This document shows positions 1 through 7,554 of a DNA stretch of 23,026 nucleotides, piece after piece. Numbering within the stretch: position 1 is the stretch's first letter; each line of letters opens with the position of its first letter. The translations under genes were made by a program, and so were the position numbers. The notes beneath the pieces were generated by a model. The model was not told the DNA's origin. It did not search any database and worked only from the letters and a program-made list of their open reading frames with translations. Origin of the DNA: Pseudomonadota bacterium (GTDB lineage: Bacteria > Pseudomonadota > Gammaproteobacteria > Steroidobacterales > Steroidobacteraceae); contig JAEZCR010000019.1 of the NCBI GenBank assembly GCA_023433465.1, positions 1-23,026 on the forward strand. The letters are read 5' to 3'.

Positions 1-1
1 C

Positions 2-1768
2 GCGGCGGGGGGGGGGGCGGTCGACGGCGACCGACTTGAAGTCACGTTGCAGGTCAGCGCGCTCGCGCCGATCGCGGTGGCGATGCCGCACGCGAGCGAC
101 CGCTGGCAGCTCGATGAAGTCAGCGTCGACGGTCGCGGATCGCTCGCGATGGCGCGCGAGCGCGACGCCTCGCTGTGGGTGCCGCTCACGCCCGGCGCGC
201 ATACCGTGCGGCTCGCGGGCCGGCTCGCCGCGGCGGAATCGATTCCGCTCGCGTTCCCGCAGACTCCGCGCACGATCGACTTGAGCACGCGCGGCTGGAC
301 GGTGAGCGGCGTCAGCGAAGGCCGCCTGGTCGCGGGCTCCCTCGAACTCGTGCGGGAGCGCAGCGCGCAGCGCACGGGTCCGGAGCTGTCCGCGGGCAGC
401 GAATTTCCGGCGTTCGTGCGCGTCGAGCGCGTGTTCAATCTCGATCTCGACTGGACGGTCGACACGCAGGTGTCGCGCGTCGCTCCGCAACGCGCCGCCG
501 TGTCCGTGGAAATTCCGCTCGTCACCGGTGAGTCGGTGCTCACGCCGGGCATCGAGGTGCGAAACGGCGCCGCGGCGCTGGTGGGACTCGCGGCCGGCCA
601 GGCACGCGCGGGCTGGCGCTCGGGTCTGCCGCGCTCGGAAACGATCGAGCTCACGATGCCGGAGGATGCGGCGCGTGGCGAGATCTGGAGCTTCGTCGTC
701 AATCCGCAATGGAACGTGTCGTTCGAAGGATTTCCGCCGGTGCTGCCCGAAGACGTGAACGGGCCCGTGTGGGTTTTCCGTTTCACGCCGCGGCCGGGAG
801 AAAAACTCGTGGCGCGCGTCACGCGCCCGCGGCCCGCGGGCGGCACGACGCTCGCGATCGATTCGGTCTCGCTCACGACCTCGGTCGGCAAGCGCTCGTC
901 GGATTCGAGGCTCGAATTCAACTATCGCAGCACGCAGGGCGGCCGGCACGTCATCAAGCTACCCGAGGGAGCGCGCGTGACCGCGGTGACGTTCGACCAC
1001 AGCTCCGTGCAACTTCGCCCCGAAGAGGGCGAGCTGCCGCTGGCGCTGACCCCCGGTTCGCACAACGTCGTGGTCGTGTGGGAAGAGTCGCGCGACGTGG
1101 GATTGCGCACGAATCGTGGCGGCGTCGACCTGCGCACGCCGGCGAGCAACATCCGCCAGGAAGTGACGCTGCCGGACTCGCGCTGGCCGTTGTTCGCGAG
1201 CGGTCCGGGTGTCGGGCCCGCATTCCTCTACTGGGGCGAGCTCGCAGTGTTCGTCGCCATCGCCTGGTTGCTCGGTCGCTGGTCGCGTTCGCCGTTGCGC
1301 TTCCCCGAGTGGCTGCTGCTCGGTCTCGGCCTGTCGACGCAGTCGTGGTGGGTGTTCTCGCTGACGGCGGCCTGGCTCATCGTGATGCGCTGGCGCGAGG
1401 GATGGCAGCTGTCGGCCGCGATGCGGGCGTGGCGATTCAATTCGATGCAGGTGCTGCTGGCGCTGTTCACCTTCATCGTCATCACGACGTTGGTGTTCTC
1501 GGGCATTCGCAATGGTTTGCTGTCCGCGCCGGACATGGGCGTGACGGGCATGAACTCGTACGGCAACTCATTCAACTGGTTCCAGGACCAGACGACGGGC
1601 GTGCTAAATGCTCCGGCGGTGTACAGCGTCCCGATGTGGATCTATCGACTGCTGTTCTTCGCCTGGGCGAGCTGGATGGCGTTAGCGCTCGTGCGCTGGC
1701 TGCGCTGGGCCTTCAACGCCTGGAAGTCCGGCGGCCTGTGGAAGGGTGGGGAAAAGGTGCCGGTGTAA
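2..1768 (+). CDS. Large envelope protein with C-terminal membrane helices (5' end cut by window)
   Basis: The frame is open from base 2 to the TAA at 1766-1768, so the true start lies outside the window and at least 588 residues are visible. The first ~390 visible residues are soluble and rich in beta-type segments (runs such as VSVEIPLVTG and HVIKLPEGARVTAV), as in periplasmic beta-sandwich proteins. The C-terminal third has about four hydrophobic helices (encoded near 1210-1275, 1310-1390, 1445-1505 and 1645-1720) with arginine-rich flanks, so the protein is probably anchored in the inner membrane with a large periplasmic part. I do not recognise the family. The last seven codons and the stop are supplied by the palindromic repeat at 1745-1842, which suggests the original C-terminus was altered when the repeat inserted. 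An 11-G run at 7-17 sits at the window edge and the frame upstream of it cannot be checked. Confidence 0.8.
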   Translation, partial: AAGGGAVDGDRLEVTLQVSALAPIAVAMPHASDRWQLDEVSVDGRGSLAMARERDASLWVPLTPGAHTVRLAGRLAAAESIPLAFPQTPRTIDLSTRGWTVSGVSEGRLVAGSLELVRERSAQRTGPELSAGSEFPAFVRVERVFNLDLDWTVDTQVSRVAPQRAAVSVEIPLVTGESVLTPGIEVRNGAAALVGLAAGQARAGWRSGLPRSETIELTMPEDAARGEIWSFVVNPQWNVSFEGFPPVLPEDVNGPVWVFRFTPRPGEKLVARVTRPRPAGGTTLAIDSVSLTTSVGKRSSDSRLEFNYRSTQGGRHVIKLPEGARVTAVTFDHSSVQLRPEEGELPLALTPGSHNVVVVWEESRDVGLRTNRGGVDLRTPASNIRQEVTLPDSRWPLFASGPGVGPAFLYWGELAVFVAIAWLLGRWSRSPLRFPEWLLLGLGLSTQSWWVFSLTAAWLIVMRWREGWQLSAAMRAWRFNSMQVLLALFTFIVITTLVFSGIRNGLLSAPDMGVTGMNSYGNSFNWFQDQTTGVLNAPAVYSVPMWIYRLLFFAWASWMALALVRWLRWAFNAWKSGGLWKGGEKVPV

Positions 1769-1842
1769 AAAGTGGGGATTGGCAGTCGGTGTGCGCGGGA
1801 GAAATTCATCCCCACCTTTTACACCGGCACCTAATCCCCACC
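1745..1842. repeat. REP-like palindromic repeat, copy 1 (inverted pair)
   Basis: Two 35-nt arms, 1745-1779 and 1808-1842, are inverted copies of each other with 32 of 35 matches and a 28-nt loop, so a transcript from either strand folds into a long hairpin. Each arm has the layout GGTGGGGA, then AGGTGCCGGTGTAAAA, then a second GTGGGGA. The left-arm segment 1756-1783 is identical over 28 bases to 13698-13725 in copy 2. The element lies exactly between two convergent genes, overlapping the stop of the left gene and ending 2 nt from the stop of the right one. REP-type palindromes mobilised by TnpA-REP (RAYT) proteins show this size and placement; membership is inferred, as no RAYT gene is in the window. 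It may also act as a bidirectional transcription barrier or mRNA-end stabiliser. Confidence 0.8.
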
Positions 1843-1844
1843 GC

Positions 1845-2225
1845 TTATTCGCAGAGGCCTTCGAGGTAGCCCTGCGCGACGGGGGAGAGGCGCTTGCGCG
1901 CGAGCTCGCGGGCCTTCGGCTCGTCGACGATCTCTTCCAGCGGGCCGCTCACGAGGATGTGGCGCACCTGCGGATCGCGCTCCGCGTTGCGGGCGAGCTT
2001 GTTCAGCACGGTGAAACCGCGGGAGATCTTGTCGCTCTTGAAACGCCGATGCTCGATGGAGCTGGCGAGATACTTGCCGAAGCGGGCGTAGAGAAAGTAA
2101 TCGTCGTTTCCGACGTGGAAACGGGCTTCGGCAAAGAAGTCGGGGAAATTCTTCTCGAGATACTGATTGACGGTATGAAGACGGGGTCCAGGGTCGGTGT
2201 CGTTAGACCGCGCGGGTTTCTTCAT
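1845..2225 (-). CDS. Small conserved-looking protein, DUF7674-like, function unknown
   Basis: A 126-residue soluble protein. I place the start at ATG 2225 (MKKPARSNDT) because GGAGGT lies 11 nt upstream; a longer in-frame start at 2318 lacks such a site. It has no signal peptide or membrane helix. Mixed helical segments (NQYLEKNFPDFF, YFLYARFGKYL, FTVLNKLARN) end in a run resembling the 'vGvlE.l.d' part of small immunity-like DUF7674 proteins (here VSGPLEEIVDEPKA). That likeness is recalled by eye and weak. It is convergent with the envelope-protein gene and divergent from the lipoprotein gene at 2346. The codon bias is typical of the window, which supports real coding. No partner toxin is visible, so an immunity role is only a guess. 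Confidence 0.75.
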   Translation of the reverse strand: MKKPARSNDTDPGPRLHTVNQYLEKNFPDFFAEARFHVGNDDYFLYARFGKYLASSIEHRRFKSDKISRGFTVLNKLARNAERDPQVRHILVSGPLEEIVDEPKARELARKRLSPVAQGYLEGLCE

Positions 2226-2305
2226 CTCAGTTGTCCACCTCCAACTGGGTCCGGAGCACCATTTCTGGACGTCACGACCGGTTCCCAACCCCGCAACGCG
2301 CGCGA

Positions 2306-2334
2306 ACAATAGAGCCAAGTGTTTTCAACTGCAA
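2306..2334 (-). promoter_or_regulatory. Candidate sigma70 promoter for the 2225 gene
   Basis: On the minus strand TTGCAG (2329-2334) is followed after exactly 17 nt by TATTGT (2306-2311). This lies about 80 nt upstream of the ATG at 2225, in the divergent intergenic region. The -35 box is a poor match and the -10 a fair one. Confidence 0.35.
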
Positions 2335-2345
2335 TAGGAACGGCG

Positions 2346-2762
2346 ATGAAATTTCTTCCGGCTCTTGCGCTCGTCACACTGCTCGCCGCGTGCACCGAGC
2401 GATCCACCGACGAACAACAGGTGCGCGAACTCATCGCGAGCGCGGAACAGGCGGCGGAAGCGCGCGACGTTTCCGACATGCTCGCGCTCGTCGCCGACGA
2501 TTACGCCGACGCGCAGGGTCGCGATCGGGCCGCGTTGCGAGGCACGCTCACCGCGATCTTCGCCATGCATCCGAAACTCGAGCTCATCGTGGACATCGAG
2601 AGCATCGAATTCCCCGCGGACGGCCTCGCACAGGCGCGCGTGAAGGTGCGCGGCCTCGACACCAGTCGCCTGGATTTCGGCGAGTCGGTCGCGCTCGACG
2701 TGGAGCTGCGGCGCGCGGGTGGTGACTGGCGTGTCGCGCGCGCGGACCGCGCAAGGCGCTGA
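2346..2762 (+). CDS. Lipoprotein with SnoaL/DUF4440-like domain
   Basis: A 138-residue protein starting MKFLPALALVTLLAAC, a clear type II signal peptide with lipobox LAAC, so Cys16 should be lipidated and the protein anchored to a membrane facing the periplasm. AGGA seven bases before ATG 2346 supports this start over a GTG at 2319. The mature part begins with a helix rich in Glu and Ala (EQQVRELIASAEQAAEARD) followed by DMLALVADDYADAQGRDRAAL, then beta strands up to WRVARADR. That order is the NTF2-like cone fold of SnoaL/DUF4440 proteins, in which the helix and the 'd.Y.d..G' segment line a pocket. No catalytic set is obvious. The gene stands alone, divergent from the 2225 gene. Confidence 0.8.
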   Translation: MKFLPALALVTLLAACTERSTDEQQVRELIASAEQAAEARDVSDMLALVADDYADAQGRDRAALRGTLTAIFAMHPKLELIVDIESIEFPADGLAQARVKVRGLDTSRLDFGESVALDVELRRAGGDWRVARADRARR

Positions 2763-2822
2763 CTTACGTCAAACCGTCGCAAGAACCCGACGATATGTGA
2801 AGGGCATCACCTTTTGAGGTTT

Positions 2823-2850
2823 AATCGAAACGATTCGGGGCCGAAACCCC
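2823..2850. other. Two adjoining small palindromes upstream of the 2884 gene
   Basis: AATCG-AAA-CGATT (2823-2835) is a perfect inverted repeat and is followed at once by GGGG-CCGAAA-CCCC (2837-2850). The first could be an operator and the second a small hairpin, possibly the end of the lipoprotein transcript. Neither is long enough to assign with confidence. Confidence 0.25.
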
Positions 2851-2883
2851 TTGAGAGAGTCGAGGAAGATTTTCACCGTCGTC

Positions 2884-3438
2884 ATGCCGCAAAACCGTAA
2901 ACCCCCGCAGCCGACAGGGAGCCGCTCCGACGCGACGCTGCCCCCGACGGAAGTGCCCGAATTCAGCATCGAGAGCACGACGATGCGGCTCAAGTCGATG
3001 CGCCTGCGGCGTGCGGAGCGGGAAGAGCGCGAGGCGCGCGAACTCGCGGAGAAGGTGGGGGACAAGTTCGGCGATCGATCGAACTCCCGCTCCGAAGATT
3101 CCGCGCGTCATTCCCGTCCCTCGGGCCGCGTGCGGCACGACGAGCGCGGCGTCGCCGTATGGGATTGGGCGGTCGCCACGGGCGAGTTCAGCACGCTGAG
3201 CACCACGCGCGCATTGAAGAAGCTCGAAGTGGCCGACCTCAAGATCGACGACACCGCCCGCTCACCCGAGCTCAAGCTCGAAGTCGCCGGGCGCGACAAG
3301 GGCGGCGGCTTCGATCCCTACAATCAGCGCGGCAGCGGCAAGCGCGAAGGCGAGGCGGCGAAGCGCCAGGGGATCACGGGCTCACCAGCCCGCGATCGCA
3401 GCGGCGTTCTCGATCAGCTCACCGGCAAGAAGAAGTAG
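2884..3438 (+). CDS. Hydrophilic, largely disordered protein of unknown function
   Basis: A 184-residue protein if it starts at ATG 2884 (MPQNRKPPQ); a TTG at 2851 would add 11 residues but has no ribosome site, whereas AGGAAG lies about 15 nt before 2884. The first half is low-complexity and highly charged, with an RLRRAEREEREARELAEKV helix that could form a short coiled coil. The second half has motifs that look conserved: RHDERGVAVWDWA, TTRALKKLEVADL and KGGGFDPYN. Lysine-rich residues close the protein (LTGKKK). There is no signal peptide or membrane helix, so it is cytoplasmic. I do not recognise a functional family. It converges on the metalloprotease gene with only nine bases between the two stop codons. 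Confidence 0.75.
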   Translation: MPQNRKPPQPTGSRSDATLPPTEVPEFSIESTTMRLKSMRLRRAEREEREARELAEKVGDKFGDRSNSRSEDSARHSRPSGRVRHDERGVAVWDWAVATGEFSTLSTTRALKKLEVADLKIDDTARSPELKLEVAGRDKGGGFDPYNQRGSGKREGEAAKRQGITGSPARDRSGVLDQLTGKKK

Positions 3439-3455
3439 CCCGCCCACTCAGCGGG
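3439..3455. terminator. Possible short bidirectional terminator hairpin
   Basis: CCCGC (3439-3443) and GCGGG (3451-3455) form a 5-bp stem around a 7-nt loop in the gap between two convergent stops. There is no T run, so termination strength is doubtful. Confidence 0.25.
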
Positions 3456-4950
3456 AGGCCAACCCGTCCCGCCGCGTTTTCGCCCAGTCGCTCAAGGATG
3501 GATCCTTCGCAAGCTTCAGCGTCTCGCGCAGCGCTGCCTCGAAGCCCGCGGCATCACCACGCGACTCGTGCAGCAATGCGACCGCCTGCGCCAGGTAAGG
3601 ATTGGCGGGATACAGGATGCGCATCTCGAGAACACGCCGCAGGGCGATCGGCACGTCCGACTGCAGTCGCGCGCTCAGCATCGCGTAGGCCCAGATGGCT
3701 TCGGCATCGTCGGGGCGTGACATCGCGGCGCGGTCGAGCATCTCGAGTCCCACGGGCGCGAGATCGGCGCGGCCCGATTGCTCCACCAGTTCGTGGATCG
3801 CGAGTCCCGCTCCACGCAGCAACGCGGGATCGGTCGCCTTCGAAGCGAAGCGCCTCACCAGCTGGGCGATCGTCGCATCGTCACCCCTGCGTGCCGCCAA
3901 GCGCATGCGCAGGACGACGTCGGTCGCCGAATCCGGCGCGACCCGGCGAATCGCGGCCGCGACCTCGGGCAGACGCTCCGCGTTGAATCCCGACGCGAGC
4001 ATGACGTCTGCGATGAGTTGCAGTGCTTCCACTTCGCCCATCGCGCGCCCGCTCGGCAGTCTCTGGTCGGTCGTGCGCTCCACCGGCAGACGCAGCACCT
4101 GGAACCCGTGCTTCGTCAGGTATGTCACGTTGGGATTCAGATAGGCGTAGATCTTCCGGTCGAGCTCGTCGATGGGCGTCCCGAAGCTCGCTCGCGCAGC
4201 TTCGTCGATCTCCCTCTGCGCATTGAGCGCGTCCAGGTAGGCAAAGACCTGTTCCTTGAATTGCGCGTCGCCCACGAAGGCGCGATGCACGAGCGCCCAT
4301 GACTCCCGGTGCACCGCCGGGGAAGTATGCGCGCTGCGATACTCGGGCGATGAGCGCGTCAGGCGGAACACCTTCTCGAGCGGCATCCAGCCGACCGGCC
4401 CGTACAGTTCGGGATAACCCATCGTCACATCGTTGTCGCGGAATTCAGCGGTCTTGACGAATTCCGCCAGTCCTTCGTCGAACCACAACGGCAGCACGCC
4501 CGCGAACTGGCTATGCAGATACCAGTGCGAATACTCGTGGAAGACGCCGCGTCCCAGCGATGAAACGTCGCGCGCGTTGTTCAACATCACGTAGTTGGCG
4601 AAACGGCCCGGCACGAATTCGCCGATGATTCCCTGGCCCGGCCGAAGATAGCGCAGCCACAGGCTCTCCGGCATGAGCAGGATGTACGTGGGCGAGCTCG
4701 CCACGCGGGTCGTGCGGCCGAACAGCGCGTCGAGCGCGGTCTCCGTCTGCGCGGCGAGCCGCGGAATCGCCCGAGCGCTGCGCTCGTCGTGCGTGACGAT
4801 GGTGTAGGTCGGCAGTTCGTACGCCTTGAAGCCCGCGACGTCGGGTTCCGGTTCGCGTGCCTGCGAGGTCACGCCCATCAGCAAGGCGAAAGCGGCGAGC
4901 GAGCAGGCGATGGAGGCAGGGGTTGCTCCGCGGCGCATTATGTTCTTCAT
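3448..4950 (-). CDS. Exported gluzincin-like zinc metalloprotease (paralogue B)
   Basis: A 500-residue protein with an N-terminal signal peptide (basic start, hydrophobic core around residues 12-27, cleavage probably after SQA, residue 31). The protease core has HEYSH at 138-142 (two zinc-binding His and the catalytic Glu) and WFDEGLAE at 156-163, whose Glu159 fits the third zinc ligand of gluzincins of the peptidase MA clan (DUF1570-like). From about 330 onward the chain is made of paired helices (DAEAIWAYAMLSAR and similar) that resemble TPR units. The likely site of action is the periplasm, on an unknown protein substrate. GGAGAG precedes ATG 4950. The gene lies 33 nt after the stop of the paralogue at 4984-6477, in the same orientation, so the two probably form an operon made by duplication. 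Confidence 0.85.
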   Translation of the reverse strand: MKNIMRRGATPASIACSLAAFALLMGVTSQAREPEPDVAGFKAYELPTYTIVTHDERSARAIPRLAAQTETALDALFGRTTRVASSPTYILLMPESLWLRYLRPGQGIIGEFVPGRFANYVMLNNARDVSSLGRGVFHEYSHWYLHSQFAGVLPLWFDEGLAEFVKTAEFRDNDVTMGYPELYGPVGWMPLEKVFRLTRSSPEYRSAHTSPAVHRESWALVHRAFVGDAQFKEQVFAYLDALNAQREIDEAARASFGTPIDELDRKIYAYLNPNVTYLTKHGFQVLRLPVERTTDQRLPSGRAMGEVEALQLIADVMLASGFNAERLPEVAAAIRRVAPDSATDVVLRMRLAARRGDDATIAQLVRRFASKATDPALLRGAGLAIHELVEQSGRADLAPVGLEMLDRAAMSRPDDAEAIWAYAMLSARLQSDVPIALRRVLEMRILYPANPYLAQAVALLHESRGDAAGFEAALRETLKLAKDPSLSDWAKTRRDGLASR

Positions 4951-4983
4951 GATCTCTCCGGAAGGTCGATTGCCTCCCTTCTG

Positions 4984-6477
4984 CTACAAGGGCGCGGATT
5001 CCGACATGCGTCGGCGGATCTCCGCGATCCGTGAATTGACCACTTGCCGTTTCTCGGCCGAATCCGCGTAGCGCGCGGCCTCCTCCAGCAGCGGCACCAT
5101 GGCCTCCAGATCTCCGCGCGCTTCGTGCACCAGCGCCGTCGCCATCGCGAGGTCGCTGTTGTCGCGCACGCGGGCCCGCGTGAATTCCAGCCGCGACAAC
5201 GCCGCTTCGAGATCTTCACCCATCCGCGCCGCGAGCAGTGCGTAGGCCCACGTGGCCTCGCCATCGCCGGGCGACGCGGTCAATGTCCGATCGAGCAGCG
5301 CGAAGGCGCGCCGCGAATAATCCGTGCGCTGGTCCGCGGGCAGGGTGTTGGCCGGCGCTTCGTCTCGGACGCGTTCGAACAGCGCGAGTCCCATGCCGCG
5401 CGCGATGGTGACGTCGCTCGACGCCGGCGACTCCGCGAGCGCCTGGTAGTGGCGCTCGAGCGCCGCATCGTCGCGCGCGCGCGCCGCGAGCCGCATCTCG
5501 AGCACCCCAACCTCGGGTGAGTCGGGCGCGGCCGCCGCGGCGACATTGACGAGTTCGCGCACGCGCCGCGGATTGATGCCGGTATCGAGCAGCACACGTG
5601 CGAGCCAGGCGTTGGCTTCGCTTCGGCCGAGCAGTCGCCCGGGTCCGAGCCGCGTGTCCGGGAAAGCTTCGAACTGGAGCTCCGCGACCGGAAACTTGCG
5701 GCGCGCGAGGTACTCGCGCAGCTTCGCGTCGATCTGGTCGCTGTTCATGCCGAAGCCGTTCTCGATGGCTTCCCGGCCGAACACGCCCTGGTTGATCTCT
5801 TCCATGTACTGCAGGATGCCGGCCCCGAAGTCGGGCTCCGCGACGAACCCCATGTGCAGCAGCGCCCAGGACTCGATGTGAACGGCCTCGGTCGTCCTCA
5901 TTGAAAGATATTCGGGCGACAAGCGCGACAGCCCGACCAGGCGCGAAAACGGAATCCACGGCGTGGAAGGATGTCGCGCCGGGATTTCGAAGCGCGCCGC
6001 GTTCTTGCCGAGCGTCACGTGCTCCATGAGTTCGGCCATGCCCTCGTCGAACCACAGAGGATATTCGCCCCGGAACTGCGTGCGCAGGAACAGGTGCGTG
6101 AACTCGTGCTGCACGTCGTGGGGCAGCCGCGCCGCGCCGGCGTCCGCGTTGATCAGCAGGTAGTTAGAAAAACGGCCCGGCAGGAAGGCGCCCACGATGC
6201 CGTCGACCGGTTGCAGGTAACGCCGCCACAACGCGCCGTTCACCAGCAGGAAGAGGGTCGGCGTGCCGGTGGGCTCCATCTCGCGCGCCAGCACCCTCGT
6301 GAGCACGCGCTCGAATTTTCCGAGGCGGTCGTGGAGCTCGCCCGCGAGCGCGGGAACGTCGGTGACCAGCGTGTAGTGCGGCGCATCGAACGCCGTGAGA
6401 TTGCCGGCTCCGAGATCCGCGGCCCGCAGCGTCGCGCAGGTGAGGAGCGTCGCGCACGCCAACAGGAAGGCCCGCAT
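4984..6477 (-). CDS. Exported gluzincin-like zinc metalloprotease (paralogue A)
   Basis: A 497-residue protein starting at ATG 6477 with GGAGGG just upstream. The signal peptide is MRAFLLACATLLTCATLRAA, cleaved near residue 20. It keeps the same plan as its neighbour: HEFTH at 124-128, LWFDEGMAE with Glu145 as third zinc ligand, the shared stretches GRFSNYLLIN and ESWALLHMGF, and a helical-repeat C-terminal half. All residues expected for zinc binding and catalysis are present in both copies, so both may be active. Sequence identity to the neighbour is moderate (similar in blocks, diverged between them), which points to an old duplication and possible division of substrates. It is first in the two-gene operon and is transcribed away from the DMT transporter from an overlapping promoter region. 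Confidence 0.85.
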   Translation of the reverse strand: MRAFLLACATLLTCATLRAADLGAGNLTAFDAPHYTLVTDVPALAGELHDRLGKFERVLTRVLAREMEPTGTPTLFLLVNGALWRRYLQPVDGIVGAFLPGRFSNYLLINADAGAARLPHDVQHEFTHLFLRTQFRGEYPLWFDEGMAELMEHVTLGKNAARFEIPARHPSTPWIPFSRLVGLSRLSPEYLSMRTTEAVHIESWALLHMGFVAEPDFGAGILQYMEEINQGVFGREAIENGFGMNSDQIDAKLREYLARRKFPVAELQFEAFPDTRLGPGRLLGRSEANAWLARVLLDTGINPRRVRELVNVAAAAAPDSPEVGVLEMRLAARARDDAALERHYQALAESPASSDVTIARGMGLALFERVRDEAPANTLPADQRTDYSRRAFALLDRTLTASPGDGEATWAYALLAARMGEDLEAALSRLEFTRARVRDNSDLAMATALVHEARGDLEAMVPLLEEAARYADSAEKRQVVNSRIAEIRRRMSESAPL

Positions 6478-6505
6478 GTTTCCCTCCGTCCCCCAATCGT
6501 TTCAC

Positions 6506-6512
6506 TAGACTA
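6506..6512. promoter_or_regulatory. Overlapping divergent -10 boxes
   Basis: On the plus strand TAGACT (6506-6511) lies exactly six bases before ATG 6518, predicting a transcript that starts at the ATG. On the minus strand TAGTCT (6507-6512) lies about 30 nt before ATG 6477. The two boxes share five bases, so polymerase could serve only one gene at a time. No clear -35 box is visible for either. Confidence 0.4.
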
Positions 6513-6517
6513 CTTCA

Positions 6518-7432
6518 ATGAATCCCAGGCGTCGCGCGCTGATCGAGCTGCACATCTGCGTGGTGCTGTGGGGTTTCACGGCCATTCTCGGCAAGCTCAT
6601 CACGCTGTCGGCGACCGCGCTGGTGTGGTGGCGCATGTTGTTAGTCACGCTGGCGCTGGCCTGTGTCCCGAAAGTGTGGCGCGCGCTGCGCGAGATTCCG
6701 CCACGCCTCATCGCCGTCTTCGCCGGCATCGGCTGCGTGGTCGCGCTGCACTGGGTCACCTTCTATGCGTCGGTGAAGCTCGCCAATGCCTCCGTCGCGG
6801 CCACGTGCATGGGGCTCGCGCCCGCGGTCACGGCGCTGATCGAGCCGGCCATCGCCGGCACGCGCTTCGAGCGACATAACCTGCTGCTCGGCTTCATCGT
6901 CATTCCCGGCGTCGCGCTGGTGGTGGGTGGCATTCCCGATTCGATGCACGGCGGTTTCTGGGTCGGTGTCCTGTCGGCGGGGCTGGCCGCGGTCTTCATC
7001 GCGCTCAACAAGCGCTTCCTGGGCGAAAATGATGCATTGACGGTCACCGCCGTCGAATTGGGCGCGGGGTGGCTGCTGCTGTCGGTTGTCGGGCCCTTCA
7101 TGGCCCCGCCCGGTCAGTTCCTCGTGCTCCCCGGGTTCCAGGATGGGGCCTGGCTGCTGGTGCTCGCCGTGTTCTGCACCCTTATCCCGTACGCGTTGTC
7201 CCTCGCGACTCTCAGGCACCTGTCCGCGTTCACCGCCCAGCTGGCCATCAATCTCGAGCCGCTGTACGCCATCACCATCGCGGTGCTGTTCCTGGGAGAG
7301 GCGCGCGATCTCGACGATCCGTTCTATCTCGGGGTCGTCATCCTGCTCGCCGCCGTGTTCGGGCACGGATGGCTGCAGATGCGTTCGTCCCGACTCACAC
7401 AGCGATTGACCGACGAACGTCCGTCTGTATGA
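6518..7432 (+). CDS. DMT-superfamily (EamA) transporter
   Basis: A 304-residue inner-membrane protein with about ten hydrophobic helices arranged as two EamA repeats of five. Typical motifs are present: CVVLWGFTAILGKL in helix 1, RMLLVTLALA in helix 2, FYASVKLANASVAATCMGLAPAVTAL spanning helices 3-4 of repeat one, and TAQLAINLEPLYAITIAVLFLGE in repeat two. EamA proteins usually export amino acids, other metabolites or drugs; the substrate cannot be read from the sequence. There is no ribosome site before ATG 6518, but a TAGACT box sits six bases upstream, suggesting a leaderless mRNA. The 3' end of the gene contains the probable promoter of gltBD. Confidence 0.9.
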   Translation: MNPRRRALIELHICVVLWGFTAILGKLITLSATALVWWRMLLVTLALACVPKVWRALREIPPRLIAVFAGIGCVVALHWVTFYASVKLANASVAATCMGLAPAVTALIEPAIAGTRFERHNLLLGFIVIPGVALVVGGIPDSMHGGFWVGVLSAGLAAVFIALNKRFLGENDALTVTAVELGAGWLLLSVVGPFMAPPGQFLVLPGFQDGAWLLVLAVFCTLIPYALSLATLRHLSAFTAQLAINLEPLYAITIAVLFLGEARDLDDPFYLGVVILLAAVFGHGWLQMRSSRLTQRLTDERPSV

Positions 7433-7433
7433 T
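7406..7433 (+). promoter_or_regulatory. Sigma70 promoter for gltBD
   Basis: TTGACC (7406-7411) and TATGAT (7428-7433) are separated by 16 nt, each matching the consensus in five of six positions. The -10 box overlaps the stop codon of the transporter gene. The predicted start near 7440 gives a leader of about 138 nt. TGATCG (7430-7435) and CGATCA (7454-7459) form an inverted repeat around the start site and might be an operator. Confidence 0.65.
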
Positions 7434-7512
7434 CGGACTCCATATATATCTGACGATCAGCGCGCCCGCGGGCCCGCGCCTCCAGATGTAACCAATTGAA
7501 TAACGAGGAAGT

Positions 7513-7554
7513 TATGGGCGTGAGCCCATAGCGCGGGGAAGTTGCGCCCCGCGC
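7513..7554 (+). promoter_or_regulatory. Structured gltB leader: two adjoining hairpins
   Basis: Hairpin 1 is TATGGGC-GTGA-GCCCATA (7513-7530), a perfect 7-bp stem closed by a GNRA-type loop. Hairpin 2 starts on the next base: GCGCGGGG (7531-7538), an 8-nt loop, then CCCCGCGC (7547-7554). They could stack end to end. Hairpin 2 is followed by GTTTGTGTTTGG, a U-rich tract that resembles a weak terminator, and then by the gltB ribosome site. Further upstream 7467-7478 is a perfect 12-bp GC palindrome. The arrangement looks like a cis-acting attenuator or translation switch; I know no Rfam family that matches it. Confidence 0.55.
7514..7531 (+). CDS. Candidate five-codon leader peptide (MGVSP)
   Basis: ATG GGC GTG AGC CCA TAG lies entirely within hairpin 1 of the gltB leader, with GAGGA ending four bases before... 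the ATG region (7504-7508 purine run, spacing about 5 nt). Translation would melt hairpin 1 and place a ribosome against hairpin 2. It may equally be a chance ORF in a hairpin. Confidence 0.25.
   Translation: MGVSP

Noticed and set aside
7..17. Eleven-G run at the left edge as a phase-variation tract
   Set aside because: It sits at the window boundary, the upstream frame cannot be seen, and G runs at sequence ends are often assembly artefacts.
2823..2835. LacI-type operator before the 2884 gene
   Set aside because: The repeat has an odd 3-nt centre and only five bases per arm, and no regulator gene is nearby.
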